From Gammaproteobacteria bacterium (GTDB lineage Bacteria; Pseudomonadota; Gammaproteobacteria; JAADGQ01), in the NCBI GenBank assembly GCA_013152295.1, contig JAADGQ010000150.1, positions 1 through 38,791 of the forward strand: DNA of 38,791 bases, given 5' to 3'. Below the pieces are notes generated by a model. It was not told where the DNA came from and ran no database searches. It saw only the letters and a list, made by a program, of their open reading frames with translations. Made by a program: the position numbers and the translations under genes. This document shows positions 17,492 through 24,004 of this stretch, one piece after another. How positions within the stretch are numbered: the stretch's first letter is position 1; each line of letters opens with the position of its first letter.

Positions 17492-18007
17492 TTGAATAGA
17501 GCAAACGAGCGGGCTATTGGGGTGCTGCTGTTGCTGCTCGTCGGTGGCTGTGGTCAAAAAGGGGATCTGTACCTGCCTGATGCAGGCACTGAGGTTGATG
17601 CGCGCAGTGCGACCTATCTTGAGCGTACGGCCAGGCTGCAGGTAAAGAGCAACGCGGCGCTGGCGACCATCGCTGGTCCGGTGGGCAGATCCCAAAACAG
17701 CGATGCCAACATGCCTGCACCGACGGCCAATAGACCAAACAGCGTGGCGATCAATGCCATCTGCTCCGGCGAACGGGCGATGCCGCGAGCAGCTGCCGCC
17801 GGAATAATCAGCAGCGAGGTCACCAGCAGAATGCCGACCACTTTCATCGACACGGCGATGATGATGGCAACCAGCACGGTGAACAGCAGCTGCACGGGCA
17901 CCACTTTGACACCCTCTACCCGTGCCAGCTCTTCGTCAACGGTGATGGCCAGCAGTGGCCGCCAGATGGCGATCAATATCAGCAGAGCTGTCGCGCTGCC
18001 AGCGTAG
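17492..18007 (+). CDS. lptM: LptM (YifL)-like lipoprotein with aberrant antisense tail
   Basis: TTG at 17492 is preferred because GGAGGAG (17478-17484) precedes it at 7 nt. The first 35 residues are a typical LptM: short N-terminus, VLLLLLVGGC lipobox with lipidated Cys, then GQKGDLYLPD, the conserved motif that follows the Cys in LptM. LptM assists maturation of the LPS translocon LptD. The family is usually 40-80 residues, but this frame has no stop until 18007 and encodes 171 residues. From about residue 41 onward it is simply the antisense of znuB and has low complexity (Ser/Thr/Ala/Met-rich), so it is unlikely to be a real extension. The natural stop has probably been lost by a rearrangement or frameshift at about 17600-17620. 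Confidence 0.6.
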   Translation: MNRANERAIGVLLLLLVGGCGQKGDLYLPDAGTEVDARSATYLERTARLQVKSNAALATIAGPVGRSQNSDANMPAPTANRPNSVAINAICSGERAMPRAAAAGIISSEVTSRMPTTFIDTAMMMATSTVNSSCTGTTLTPSTRASSSSTVMASSGRQMAINISRAVALPA

Positions 18008-18396
18008 ATCCAGTAGATATCAGGCAGTGTCACCGCCAGAATGTCGCCAAACAGATAGCTGGCCAGGTTGATGCGCAACTGCTCCATAAAGCTCAGAGCG
18101 ATGACCCCGAATGCCAGTGTGGTGTGCGAGAGGATGCCAAGCAGGGTGTCGTTGGCCAGCCGTTGCTGGCGTTGAAGGGCGACGAGTAGCAGCGCCAGTA
18201 TCACGCAGGTGGCGATAATGGTGATATTGGTGTTGATGTCGAGCAGCATCCCCAACGCAACGCCGAGCAGTGCTGAGTGCGCCAGTGTCTCGCCAAAATA
18301 GGCTTTGCGCTGCCAGATGATAAAAGCCCCCATTGGGCCGCTGATGAGCGCGATACCGAAACCGGCGATGAGTGCCCGATAGATGAAATCATCCAT
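17614..18396 (-). CDS. znuB: Zinc ABC transporter permease ZnuB
   Basis: A 260-residue ABC-3 family permease with seven to eight hydrophobic helices. Visible family features are [28 protein letters not shown], split across the first helices, and IVVSMKVVG-like [19 protein letters not shown] near 195. ZnuB forms the membrane channel for zinc with ZnuC and ZnuA. The ATG at 18396 (MDDFIYRAL) overlaps znuC by 8 bp and fits the family better than the ATG at 18411. The 3' end overlaps the lptM-like frame on the other strand. Confidence 0.92.
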   Translation of the reverse strand: MDDFIYRALIAGFGIALISGPMGAFIIWQRKAYFGETLAHSALLGVALGMLLDINTNITIIATCVILALLLVALQRQQRLANDTLLGILSHTTLAFGVIALSFMEQLRINLASYLFGDILAVTLPDIYWIYAGSATALLILIAIWRPLLAITVDEELARVEGVKVVPVQLLFTVLVAIIIAVSMKVVGILLVTSLLIIPAAAARGIARSPEQMALIATLFGLLAVGAGMLASLFWDLPTGPAMVASAALLFTCSLAVRSR

Positions 18397-19174
18397 GGGG
18401 ATGTTCCGCATCGGGTCGCTTCGGGCATGTTGTGCAGCTATCGACCACTGCGCCGTGAATATCGTGTTGGTGGTCGTGGCGGTGGGTGTAGAGGGCGAGG
18501 CCGGGATGGTTGCCGAACAGCGCGAGGTAGGCCGGGTCCTGGCTCACCGTTTCAGGGTGGCCGGAGCAGCAGATGTGCTGATTCAGGCAGAGCACTCGAT
18601 CGGTGGTGGCCATCACCAGATGCAGGTCGTGGGAGATCATCAGCACGCCACACTGGTAGCGATGACGGATGGTGTTGATCAGGCTGTAGAGTTCGGCCTG
18701 CCCCTGGATATCGACGCCTTGCGCGGGTTCGTCGAGAATGAGCAGCTGCGGTTTGCGCAGTAGCGCTCGGGTTAGTAGTACACGCTGATTCTCGCCGCCT
18801 GAGAGGCTCTGGATGGGGGCGTCGATCAGTCGTTCAACACCGGTCTCAGCGCAGGCGCGGCGCAACGTCTCGTTGTTGCAGCGTTGGCCCAGCGTCAGAA
18901 AACGGCGCACTGTCAGCGGCAGCGCTGGGTCGATCCGTAGTCGCTGTGGCATGTAGCCGATGCGCGTGTCGGGTGGCAGTGAAACCGATCCATAATCCGC
19001 TTTTATGAGTCCTAAAATAATGCGTATCAGTGTAGATTTTCCGGCGCCATTGGGGCCGATCACCGCAACGACTTCGCCGCGTCGCACGCTTAGATCAATC
19101 TGCTTCAGGATTGTGCGGCCGCCTAGCGTGAGCGATACGCCGTTGACCTGAATCAGTACTGGAGGGTTGCTCAT
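18389..19174 (-). CDS. znuC: Zinc ABC transporter ATPase ZnuC
   Basis: A 261-residue ABC ATPase with Walker [10 protein letters not shown], a ZnuC-type [18 protein letters not shown], signature LSGGENQRV, Walker [13 protein letters not shown] and H-loop ISHD. The last 40 residues are rich in metal ligands ([14 protein letters not shown], then SCTTC and EHPHG). Known ZnuC proteins end in a shorter His-rich tail, so the extra CTTC/HPH segment is unusual and might tune activity to cytosolic zinc (inference). It is divergently transcribed from znuA, with a Zur-like half-site between them. Confidence 0.94.
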   Translation of the reverse strand: MSNPPVLIQVNGVSLTLGGRTILKQIDLSVRRGEVVAVIGPNGAGKSTLIRIILGLIKADYGSVSLPPDTRIGYMPQRLRIDPALPLTVRRFLTLGQRCNNETLRRACAETGVERLIDAPIQSLSGGENQRVLLTRALLRKPQLLILDEPAQGVDIQGQAELYSLINTIRHRYQCGVLMISHDLHLVMATTDRVLCLNQHICCSGHPETVSQDPAYLALFGNHPGLALYTHRHDHQHDIHGAVVDSCTTCPKRPDAEHPHG

Positions 19175-19257
19175 GTAGTCTCGCCGACCTCTTTTGCGCT
19201 GGCGAAGGGAGGCGAGGTTGGGGCCACCATTTGAATAATGCTCGCTATAATTGCTGG

Positions 19258-19270
19258 TTTATAACATAAC
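19258..19270. promoter_or_regulatory. Zur-box-like sequence between znuC and znuA
   Basis: TTTATAACATAAC resembles the TATAACA half of the gammaproteobacterial Zur operator. The second half is poorly preserved. The site lies in the divergent znuC/znuA spacer, where Zur sites are normally found, and could repress both directions when zinc is plentiful. Confidence 0.4.
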
Positions 19271-19335
19271 TTTGCCGATGCGATAACCGTCGGAGTAACG
19301 GCTTGTCGACACAGGTAAAACAGATAGATTAAGGA

Positions 19336-20304
19336 GTGTTTTCAATTAACAAGGCCACACTACTGCATTATGTCACAACTGCTTTTGCTGTATTGATCGC
19401 TGTGGGTGTGGCGATGCCGGTTGCCGTTTGCGCCGGAGAGCCTCTCCGCGTAGTGGTGAGCATTGCGCCGCTGCACTCGCTGGTGAGCGGTCTGCTCGAC
19501 GGGATTGGTGAGCCAGATCTACTGATGGGCGCCAATGCATCCCCGCATGGTGCCTCTCTCAAGCCATCACAAATGCGCCTGCTCAACCGCGCACAACTGG
19601 TGATCCGCCTCGGCGAACAGGGCGATGTTTTTTTGAATAGGCCACTCAAGACATTGGCGGACAAGGTTGAGGTTGCCGAGATGATGGCTGTGCCCGGTCT
19701 GGTTTTACTGCCCAACCGTGCGCCGGGTATTGTCGGCAAGCAGGCGCGCCACGGTTCGGAGCCGCGCGAGCACCACGCTGGAGAGATGGACAGTCATATT
19801 TGGCTGGACCCAAAAAATGCAGTGCGAATGGTTGAGGCGATAGCGCAGCGGTTAGTCGAGTTGGATGCGCCGCACGCCGCACGCTACCGTGTCAACCAAG
19901 CGCAACTGCTAAAGCACCTTATGCGGCTGGACCGGGCGCTGGCTGAGCGTCTGCAGGGGGTTGCGCATAACCCGTATGTTGTTTTTCACGATGGCTACCA
20001 ATATTTTGAGCGGCGCTATCAATTGCACGCTGTGGCGGCGCTGAGCACAGATCCGGCGCATCCGGTCAGTGCACGCCGCTTAATGCGGGTGCGCGCCGAA
20101 ATGAAACAGGTTGGAGTTCGCTGCGTGTTCGGTGAGCGCCAGTTTTCAGCGGCATATGTTGATCTGTTGGCTGAAGGTGGCGATATCAGTGTCGGTTTTC
20201 TCGACCCGTTGGGTGTTGGTATAGCGCCGGGTAAAACGCTCTATTTTACGCTGATGCAGCGCTTGGCTGATGCCTTTGTCGAGTGCTTGAGCCAAGCTGA
20301 TTAG
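19336..20304 (+). CDS. znuA: Zinc ABC transporter substrate-binding protein ZnuA
   Basis: A secreted zinc-binding protein of up to 322 residues. A signal peptide (LLHYVTTAFAVLIAVGVAMP, cut near VCAG) is followed by the cluster A-I fold. Metal ligands can be assigned as H71 (ASPHGASLKPSQ), H154 (DSHIWLDPKNA) and H218 (VFHDGYQYFERRY), plus the late Asp in GFLDPLG. The His-rich loop is short (RHGSEPREHHAGEMDSH). The start is unusual. The only conventional start in reach is the GTG at 19336, but the strong AAGGAG at 19331-19336 overlaps it. An ATT codon at 19345 lies exactly 8 nt after that ribosome-binding site. The 3' end overlaps the deacetylase stop by 4 bp. Confidence 0.92.
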   Translation: MFSINKATLLHYVTTAFAVLIAVGVAMPVAVCAGEPLRVVVSIAPLHSLVSGLLDGIGEPDLLMGANASPHGASLKPSQMRLLNRAQLVIRLGEQGDVFLNRPLKTLADKVEVAEMMAVPGLVLLPNRAPGIVGKQARHGSEPREHHAGEMDSHIWLDPKNAVRMVEAIAQRLVELDAPHAARYRVNQAQLLKHLMRLDRALAERLQGVAHNPYVVFHDGYQYFERRYQLHAVAALSTDPAHPVSARRLMRVRAEMKQVGVRCVFGERQFSAAYVDLLAEGGDISVGFLDPLGVGIAPGKTLYFTLMQRLADAFVECLSQAD

Positions 20305-21299
20305 CGCCGCTGTGTTGCATAGTTGGTCATATACCACAGCAGCTGTTGGTTCGATATATTGGCATCGACGCCGATTCTACGCAGCTCGAAGAGCTCCTCT
20401 TTGCACGCAAAACCCTTGTTGGTGGCTAGCGCAGCGCCAAAATGTTTTTTACAGGCGTTGATCACCTGTGGCGAGTAGTCGGCACTTTTGCCGTTGGGAT
20501 AGCAGAATGTATCCGAGCACTGCCCGGTGTTCTCGGTGACGTGGCGGCGGCTGTCAGCAATTTCCATCTCCGCTTGGTCAATCTCGATGCGAGACAAAAT
20601 CGGATGGTTGATGGTATGGGCGCCTACTTCGAAGCCATCATCGAGCAACTGCCGGGCATCCGCCCAATCCATAAAACGGTAGAGGCCATGCGGGGGGGCA
20701 TTTTTGATGGAGAGCTGTTCTTCAATTTGGTCCACTTGTTGCTCGCAGGTGTCCAGTGATTTTTTTTTGAGTTCCGCTTTTATCTGTCGCAGCGCTGCTT
20801 TTTTTTGTTCAAGTGTTGTCAAGGGTAGTGTGGCCCCGTTGCCGGGTCGCGTGATAAATTTGCTTTCACTCTGGGCGATAGCGTTCTCCAGTCGATCAGT
20901 CCACATCCAGCGCTGTTTGCCAATGTAGCCTGTCGATAGGAAAAAAGTGGCGGGTATGCCGAGATTTTTAAGTATTGGCGCGGCGTGAGTGACGTTGTTA
21001 CGAAAGCCATCATCGAAGGTGATCGCCATGAGGCGCTCTTTGGGGTTGGGTTCGTGGAATTTAGCGACCAGTGCGGAGAGCGGCACAATATCAAAGTTTG
21101 CTTTAAGGATTTTTAGTTGTGTGGCAAAAGCGGTTTTGTGAACGTGCTTGCCATCACCGTTGATAAGGTCGAGCGATGGGGTGTCGGTGACGCCGTGGTA
21201 CATCAGGATGAGAGGCTTGGTGCGGTAAGCTGAAAGCAGGGGTCTGGCGCCAAATACTTTGTATGTGGCTTTTTTGATTGTTTGCTCAACGATACTCAT
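20301..21299 (-). CDS. Polysaccharide deacetylase (NodB family)
   Basis: A 332-residue carbohydrate esterase family 4-like protein without a signal peptide. Motifs are LILMYHGVTDTP, MAITFDDGFRNN (catalytic and metal-binding Asp), FFLSTGYIG, RFMDWADARQLLDDGFEVGA followed by HTINHPILS (metal-binding His pair), and CYPNGKSADYS. Such enzymes remove N-acetyl groups from surface or capsular polysaccharides, and related genes often sit in exopolysaccharide clusters. No such cluster is visible here. A 9-T run on the plus strand (20760-20768) encodes a Lys-rich stretch. It is divergent from rpsT and convergent with znuA. Confidence 0.88.
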   Translation of the reverse strand: MSIVEQTIKKATYKVFGARPLLSAYRTKPLILMYHGVTDTPSLDLINGDGKHVHKTAFATQLKILKANFDIVPLSALVAKFHEPNPKERLMAITFDDGFRNNVTHAAPILKNLGIPATFFLSTGYIGKQRWMWTDRLENAIAQSESKFITRPGNGATLPLTTLEQKKAALRQIKAELKKKSLDTCEQQVDQIEEQLSIKNAPPHGLYRFMDWADARQLLDDGFEVGAHTINHPILSRIEIDQAEMEIADSRRHVTENTGQCSDTFCYPNGKSADYSPQVINACKKHFGAALATNKGFACKEELFELRRIGVDANISNQQLLWYMTNYATQRR

Positions 21300-21426
21300 G
21301 TTGCAGTTTCCAAAAAACTATGAACGCAATTTTCGCACGCCTTGTGCAAGGTACGCTAATAAGTGTGCAAGAGGGAAGGAGGAGTTCCCCTTTGTGGATG
21401 TCTGGTTGCAGCGTGTCATCAGCGAT

Positions 21427-21456
21427 TTGACAATGGGTCGTGCGACCCATCATAAT
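21427..21456 (+). promoter_or_regulatory. rpsT promoter with palindrome filling the spacer
   Basis: TTGACA (21427-21432) and CATAAT (21451-21456) are separated by exactly 18 nt. Those 18 nt are a perfect inverted repeat, ATGGGTCG-TG-CGACCCAT (21433-21450). Transcription would start near 21463, leaving a leader of about 47 nt before rpsT. The palindrome is a candidate operator. Confidence 0.65.
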
Positions 21457-21509
21457 TATCGGCTGGATTTTATAACCACTGAAATTAACAGAAGCAGGAG
21501 TACTATTCC

Positions 21510-21770
21510 TTGGCTAACTCCAAGCAAGCGGCGAAGCGCGCCAGGCAGTCTGAAATTCACCGTCAGCGCAATGTGGGCAAGCGCTCTATGATGCGTACCT
21601 CGATTAAGAACGTTCTTAAAGCGGTTATTTCGGGCGATAAGCCTCAGGCAGAATCAGCATACAAGTCGGCTGTTCCGGTTATCGATAAAATGGTCACAAA
21701 GAGTATTATTCACAAGAATAAGGCGGCTCGTTACAAGAGCCGCTTGAACGCTCGCGTTCGGGCGATGTAG
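21510..21770 (+). CDS. rpsT: 30S ribosomal protein S20
   Basis: An 86-residue basic helical protein with MANSKQAAKRARQSEIHRQR and IIHKNKAARYKSRLNARVRA, the standard S20 sequence and length. It binds 16S rRNA in the small subunit. The start is TTG at 21510, preceded by AGGAG (21496-21500) at 9 nt. A UUG start is also found in E. coli rpsT, where it takes part in autogenous control, so the same may apply here. The last 40 bp overlap the 3' end of rsmJ on the other strand. Confidence 0.97.
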   Translation: MANSKQAAKRARQSEIHRQRNVGKRSMMRTSIKNVLKAVISGDKPQAESAYKSAVPVIDKMVTKSIIHKNKAARYKSRLNARVRAM

Positions 21771-22693
21771 CGCCTCTGCTCTTCCCCCTCCACTCCCCCC
21801 ACTCGGGGGAGTGCTGTGTCGCCATCCTGAGTGGCGGCACTTCCAGTCTCTCTTTCGCAGTTTTTGATCGGTTCTTCCGTCGAAATTTCCTGCGTCACAT
21901 AAACATCGTAGCGGGTTTTTTTGCTGCTAATGGCGAATGTCGGCTTGCATTCGCCGAGTGGGTCGGCGCCGCTTGGTCGCTTGACTACGACTCTTCGCGT
22001 GGCGCATGTGAGCGCCGCTTTCAGCAGGTCATCGTCGTCACTGTGGCCGACAATCTGTTGTAACGAGCGCATCTCTTTTTTAACCTGTGCGGATTTACTG
22101 CGCGGTGGATACATCGGGTCGAGGTAGATGACCTCGGGTCGCGGCTCTGCGCTACGCATCAGTAACCGTGCATCGTGACCGAAGAAGCGCATGCGTTGGC
22201 TGACGATCGGTGCGACCTCGGGGTCGTTGAGTGCACGTTGTAGTCCATCCTCCAGCAGCGCGGCAACAACGCGATTGCGCTCGGCGAGCAGTACGTTGCA
22301 GCCGAGATACGCCAGTACGAATGCATCTCGCCCCAACCCTGCGGTTGCATCAAGTACAAGCGGGTAATGGCCGCCCTTGAGGCCAATGGCGCGAGCCAGT
22401 GGCTGGCCGCGCCCACCGCCATATTGGCGTCGATGGGCATTGCTGCCACTGACAAAATCTGTATAGATAGGACCGGGGGCGGTTTTGCCTAGTTGTCGTA
22501 ACTCCAGGCGTTGCGTTGTAACAACCAGCAAGAAACTGTTCTTCTCTCTTTCTATGCGAGGGATAACACTCTCTCTATCAACATCCTTTTCAAAAGGTAG
22601 GTTGAGTGTTTTTGCGAGCTGTCGCGCGTGCTCATGGAGTGTCGGATCGGTCGTGCTGACAGTGATCGTGGTGATAGTTTTAGTTGTAGCCAT
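21731..22693 (-). CDS. rsmJ: 16S rRNA (guanine1516-N2)-methyltransferase RsmJ, with extended C-terminus
   Basis: A 320-residue SAM-dependent methyltransferase of the RsmJ/DUF548 family. It has FVSGSNAHRRQYGGGRGQ, LVLDATAGLGRDAFVLAYLG (SAM-binding motif I), IYLDPMYPPRSKSA (catalytic NPPY-like motif) and KKTRYDVYV near the normal end. It methylates G1516 of 16S rRNA. Family members are about 250 residues. Here about 50 extra residues follow (STEEPIKNCE onward, ending AFKRLL). They are encoded across the rpsT terminator hairpin and 40 bp of the rpsT 3' end, so they are probably a stop-codon loss with no function. Confidence 0.9.
   Translation of the reverse strand: MATTKTITTITVSTTDPTLHEHARQLAKTLNLPFEKDVDRESVIPRIEREKNSFLLVVTTQRLELRQLGKTAPGPIYTDFVSGSNAHRRQYGGGRGQPLARAIGLKGGHYPLVLDATAGLGRDAFVLAYLGCNVLLAERNRVVAALLEDGLQRALNDPEVAPIVSQRMRFFGHDARLLMRSAEPRPEVIYLDPMYPPRSKSAQVKKEMRSLQQIVGHSDDDDLLKAALTCATRRVVVKRPSGADPLGECKPTFAISSKKTRYDVYVTQEISTEEPIKNCERETGSAATQDGDTALPRVGGVEGEEQRRYIARTRAFKRLL
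21791..21813 (+). terminator. Hairpin after rpsT
   Basis: CACTCCCCC (21791-21799) pairs perfectly with GGGGGAGTG (21805-21813) around a 5-nt loop, 20 bp after the rpsT stop. There is no T-run, so termination strength is uncertain. It lies inside the extended C-terminal coding part of rsmJ on the other strand. Confidence 0.5.
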
Positions 22694-22838
22694 TGGGCTC
22701 TGTTCCTGCGTATCTATTCAATTGCCGTGATTATAAGTATCGCGTCGTCATGTGTGCGAATAGTGCTTTTTCTTTGCATCCAACCCCGAGATTCTGCTGT
22801 TCTCTTCCCCAGTTTGTCATGCAGTTATTGCGCAATTA

Positions 22839-22857
22839 AATGATAATGGTTATCATT
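22839..22857 (+). promoter_or_regulatory. Fur box upstream of fbpA
   Basis: AATGATAA-TGG-TTATCATT is a perfect 8-bp inverted repeat that closely matches the Fur operator consensus built from GATAAT/ATTATC units. It ends 57 nt before the fbpA ATG. GATAAT at 22842-22847 could also serve as a -10, so Fur-Fe(II) binding would block the promoter. Confidence 0.85.
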
Positions 22858-22914
22858 AAGATCTACGGGCTGCTCGACTAATGACAGGCTGTTGATTATT
22901 AAAGGAGATTGAAG

Positions 22915-23916
22915 ATGCTACAACGTTGGTTTTTGATTGGAGCGGCGCTGATCACTCCCCTGCTCTATACGGCGTCTGCTTGCAGTGAAGAGCTGGTGGT
23001 CTATTCGGGCCGCAGTGACAAGTTTGTTAAGCCTGTGGTCAAGGCGTTTACCGAGCGCAGCGGGATCAAAGTGCTGTTGCACAGTGCCAAATCGACGGCG
23101 CTGCTCAATAAAATGCGTGTCGAAGGCGAGCACACTCAGGCGGATCTTTACTTGAGCAACGATGCTGGCAACCTGCAGATTGGCAGTGACTTGGGGCTTT
23201 TTACTCCGGTGAGCGACGCAATAGCCGACACTATCCCTGCTAACTTGCGCGCCGCGGACAACAGCTGGATCGGTCTCTCTGCTCGCGCTCGGGTGTTGGT
23301 GGTGAGCAACAATGCCAAAGATGTCGGCTTTGTTAAGTCGGTGTTCGATCTGGCTGATCCCCGTTTGAAAGGGCGTCTTGCGATTACCAACAGTAGCAAT
23401 GGGAGTTTTATTGCGGGCACCACCGTTTATATGCTTACCGCAGGCAAAGAAAAAACCAAACATTGGCTGGAGGGTATGAAAGCTAATGTTGATGGCAAAG
23501 TATTCGACAAGCACAGCAAGATAGTAAAAGCCGTAGCTTCGGGAAAGCTGGATGTCGGCTTGGTTAACCACTACTACATCTATCGTCATCTGGCCAAAGA
23601 GCCCGATGCGCCGATCCACATCGTGCTACCTGATCAAGATGGAATGGGTGTGGCGTGGAATGTGGCGGGCATAGCCATTAGCAAATACACCAAAAAGCGT
23701 GCTGCCGCAGAGCAGTTTGTCGCTTTCCTCACCTCTGAAGAGGGGCAGAAGATTTTTGCCGAAATGAATCGTGAATACCCGACCCGCAAGGGCGTCGCAG
23801 CTGCCGCTGAAGTGCCTGCTGCGGGGAGCTATGTTGTTAATGACATTGCCATGAGCGAGTTGGGCAAGCAGCGCAGCGCAACGATTGATCTGCTGGAGGC
23901 AGTTGGCATGCCCTAA
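22915..23916 (+). CDS. fbpA: Ferric iron ABC transporter substrate-binding protein FbpA
   Basis: A 333-residue periplasmic binding protein. A signal peptide (MLQRWFLIGAALITPLLYTA, cut after SAC or nearby) is followed by ELVVYSGRSDKFVKPVVKAF, the usual start of FbpA/FutA proteins. LVNHYYIYRHL supplies the paired Tyr residues that bind ferric iron. It delivers Fe(III) to the permease at 24005. The ATG at 22915 sits 7 nt after AAAGGAG (22901-22907). The TTG at 22909 overlaps that spacing and is rejected. A Fur box lies just upstream, and a strong hairpin separates it from fbpB, which should give more binding protein than permease. Confidence 0.94.
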   Translation: MLQRWFLIGAALITPLLYTASACSEELVVYSGRSDKFVKPVVKAFTERSGIKVLLHSAKSTALLNKMRVEGEHTQADLYLSNDAGNLQIGSDLGLFTPVSDAIADTIPANLRAADNSWIGLSARARVLVVSNNAKDVGFVKSVFDLADPRLKGRLAITNSSNGSFIAGTTVYMLTAGKEKTKHWLEGMKANVDGKVFDKHSKIVKAVASGKLDVGLVNHYYIYRHLAKEPDAPIHIVLPDQDGMGVAWNVAGIAISKYTKKRAAAEQFVAFLTSEEGQKIFAEMNREYPTRKGVAAAAEVPAAGSYVVNDIAMSELGKQRSATIDLLEAVGMP

Positions 23917-23938
23917 CAGCAGGTGCGATGTAAATGTT

Positions 23939-23967
23939 GGTGGCGGCCAAGTATACTGGCCGCCACC
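23939..23967 (+). terminator. Intra-operon hairpin between fbpA and fbpB
   Basis: GGTGGCGGCCA (23939-23949) pairs perfectly over 11 bp with TGGCCGCCACC (23957-23967), with a 7-nt loop and only a weak TTCTT after it. It is likely a partial terminator or an mRNA-stabilising 3' structure that raises FbpA relative to FbpB. Confidence 0.6.
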
Positions 23968-24004
23968 TTCTTAACCTGTTTCCCAAATCACACCACCTCC
24001 TGGA

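Noticed and set aside
21373-21389. GGGAA-TTCCC small hairpin upstream of rpsT
   Set aside because: The stem is only 5 bp and lies upstream of the promoter with no obvious role.
22918-23619. 233-codon minus-strand open frame opposite fbpA
   Set aside because: It is a shadow of a well-supported fbpA. No promoter or family match was seen.
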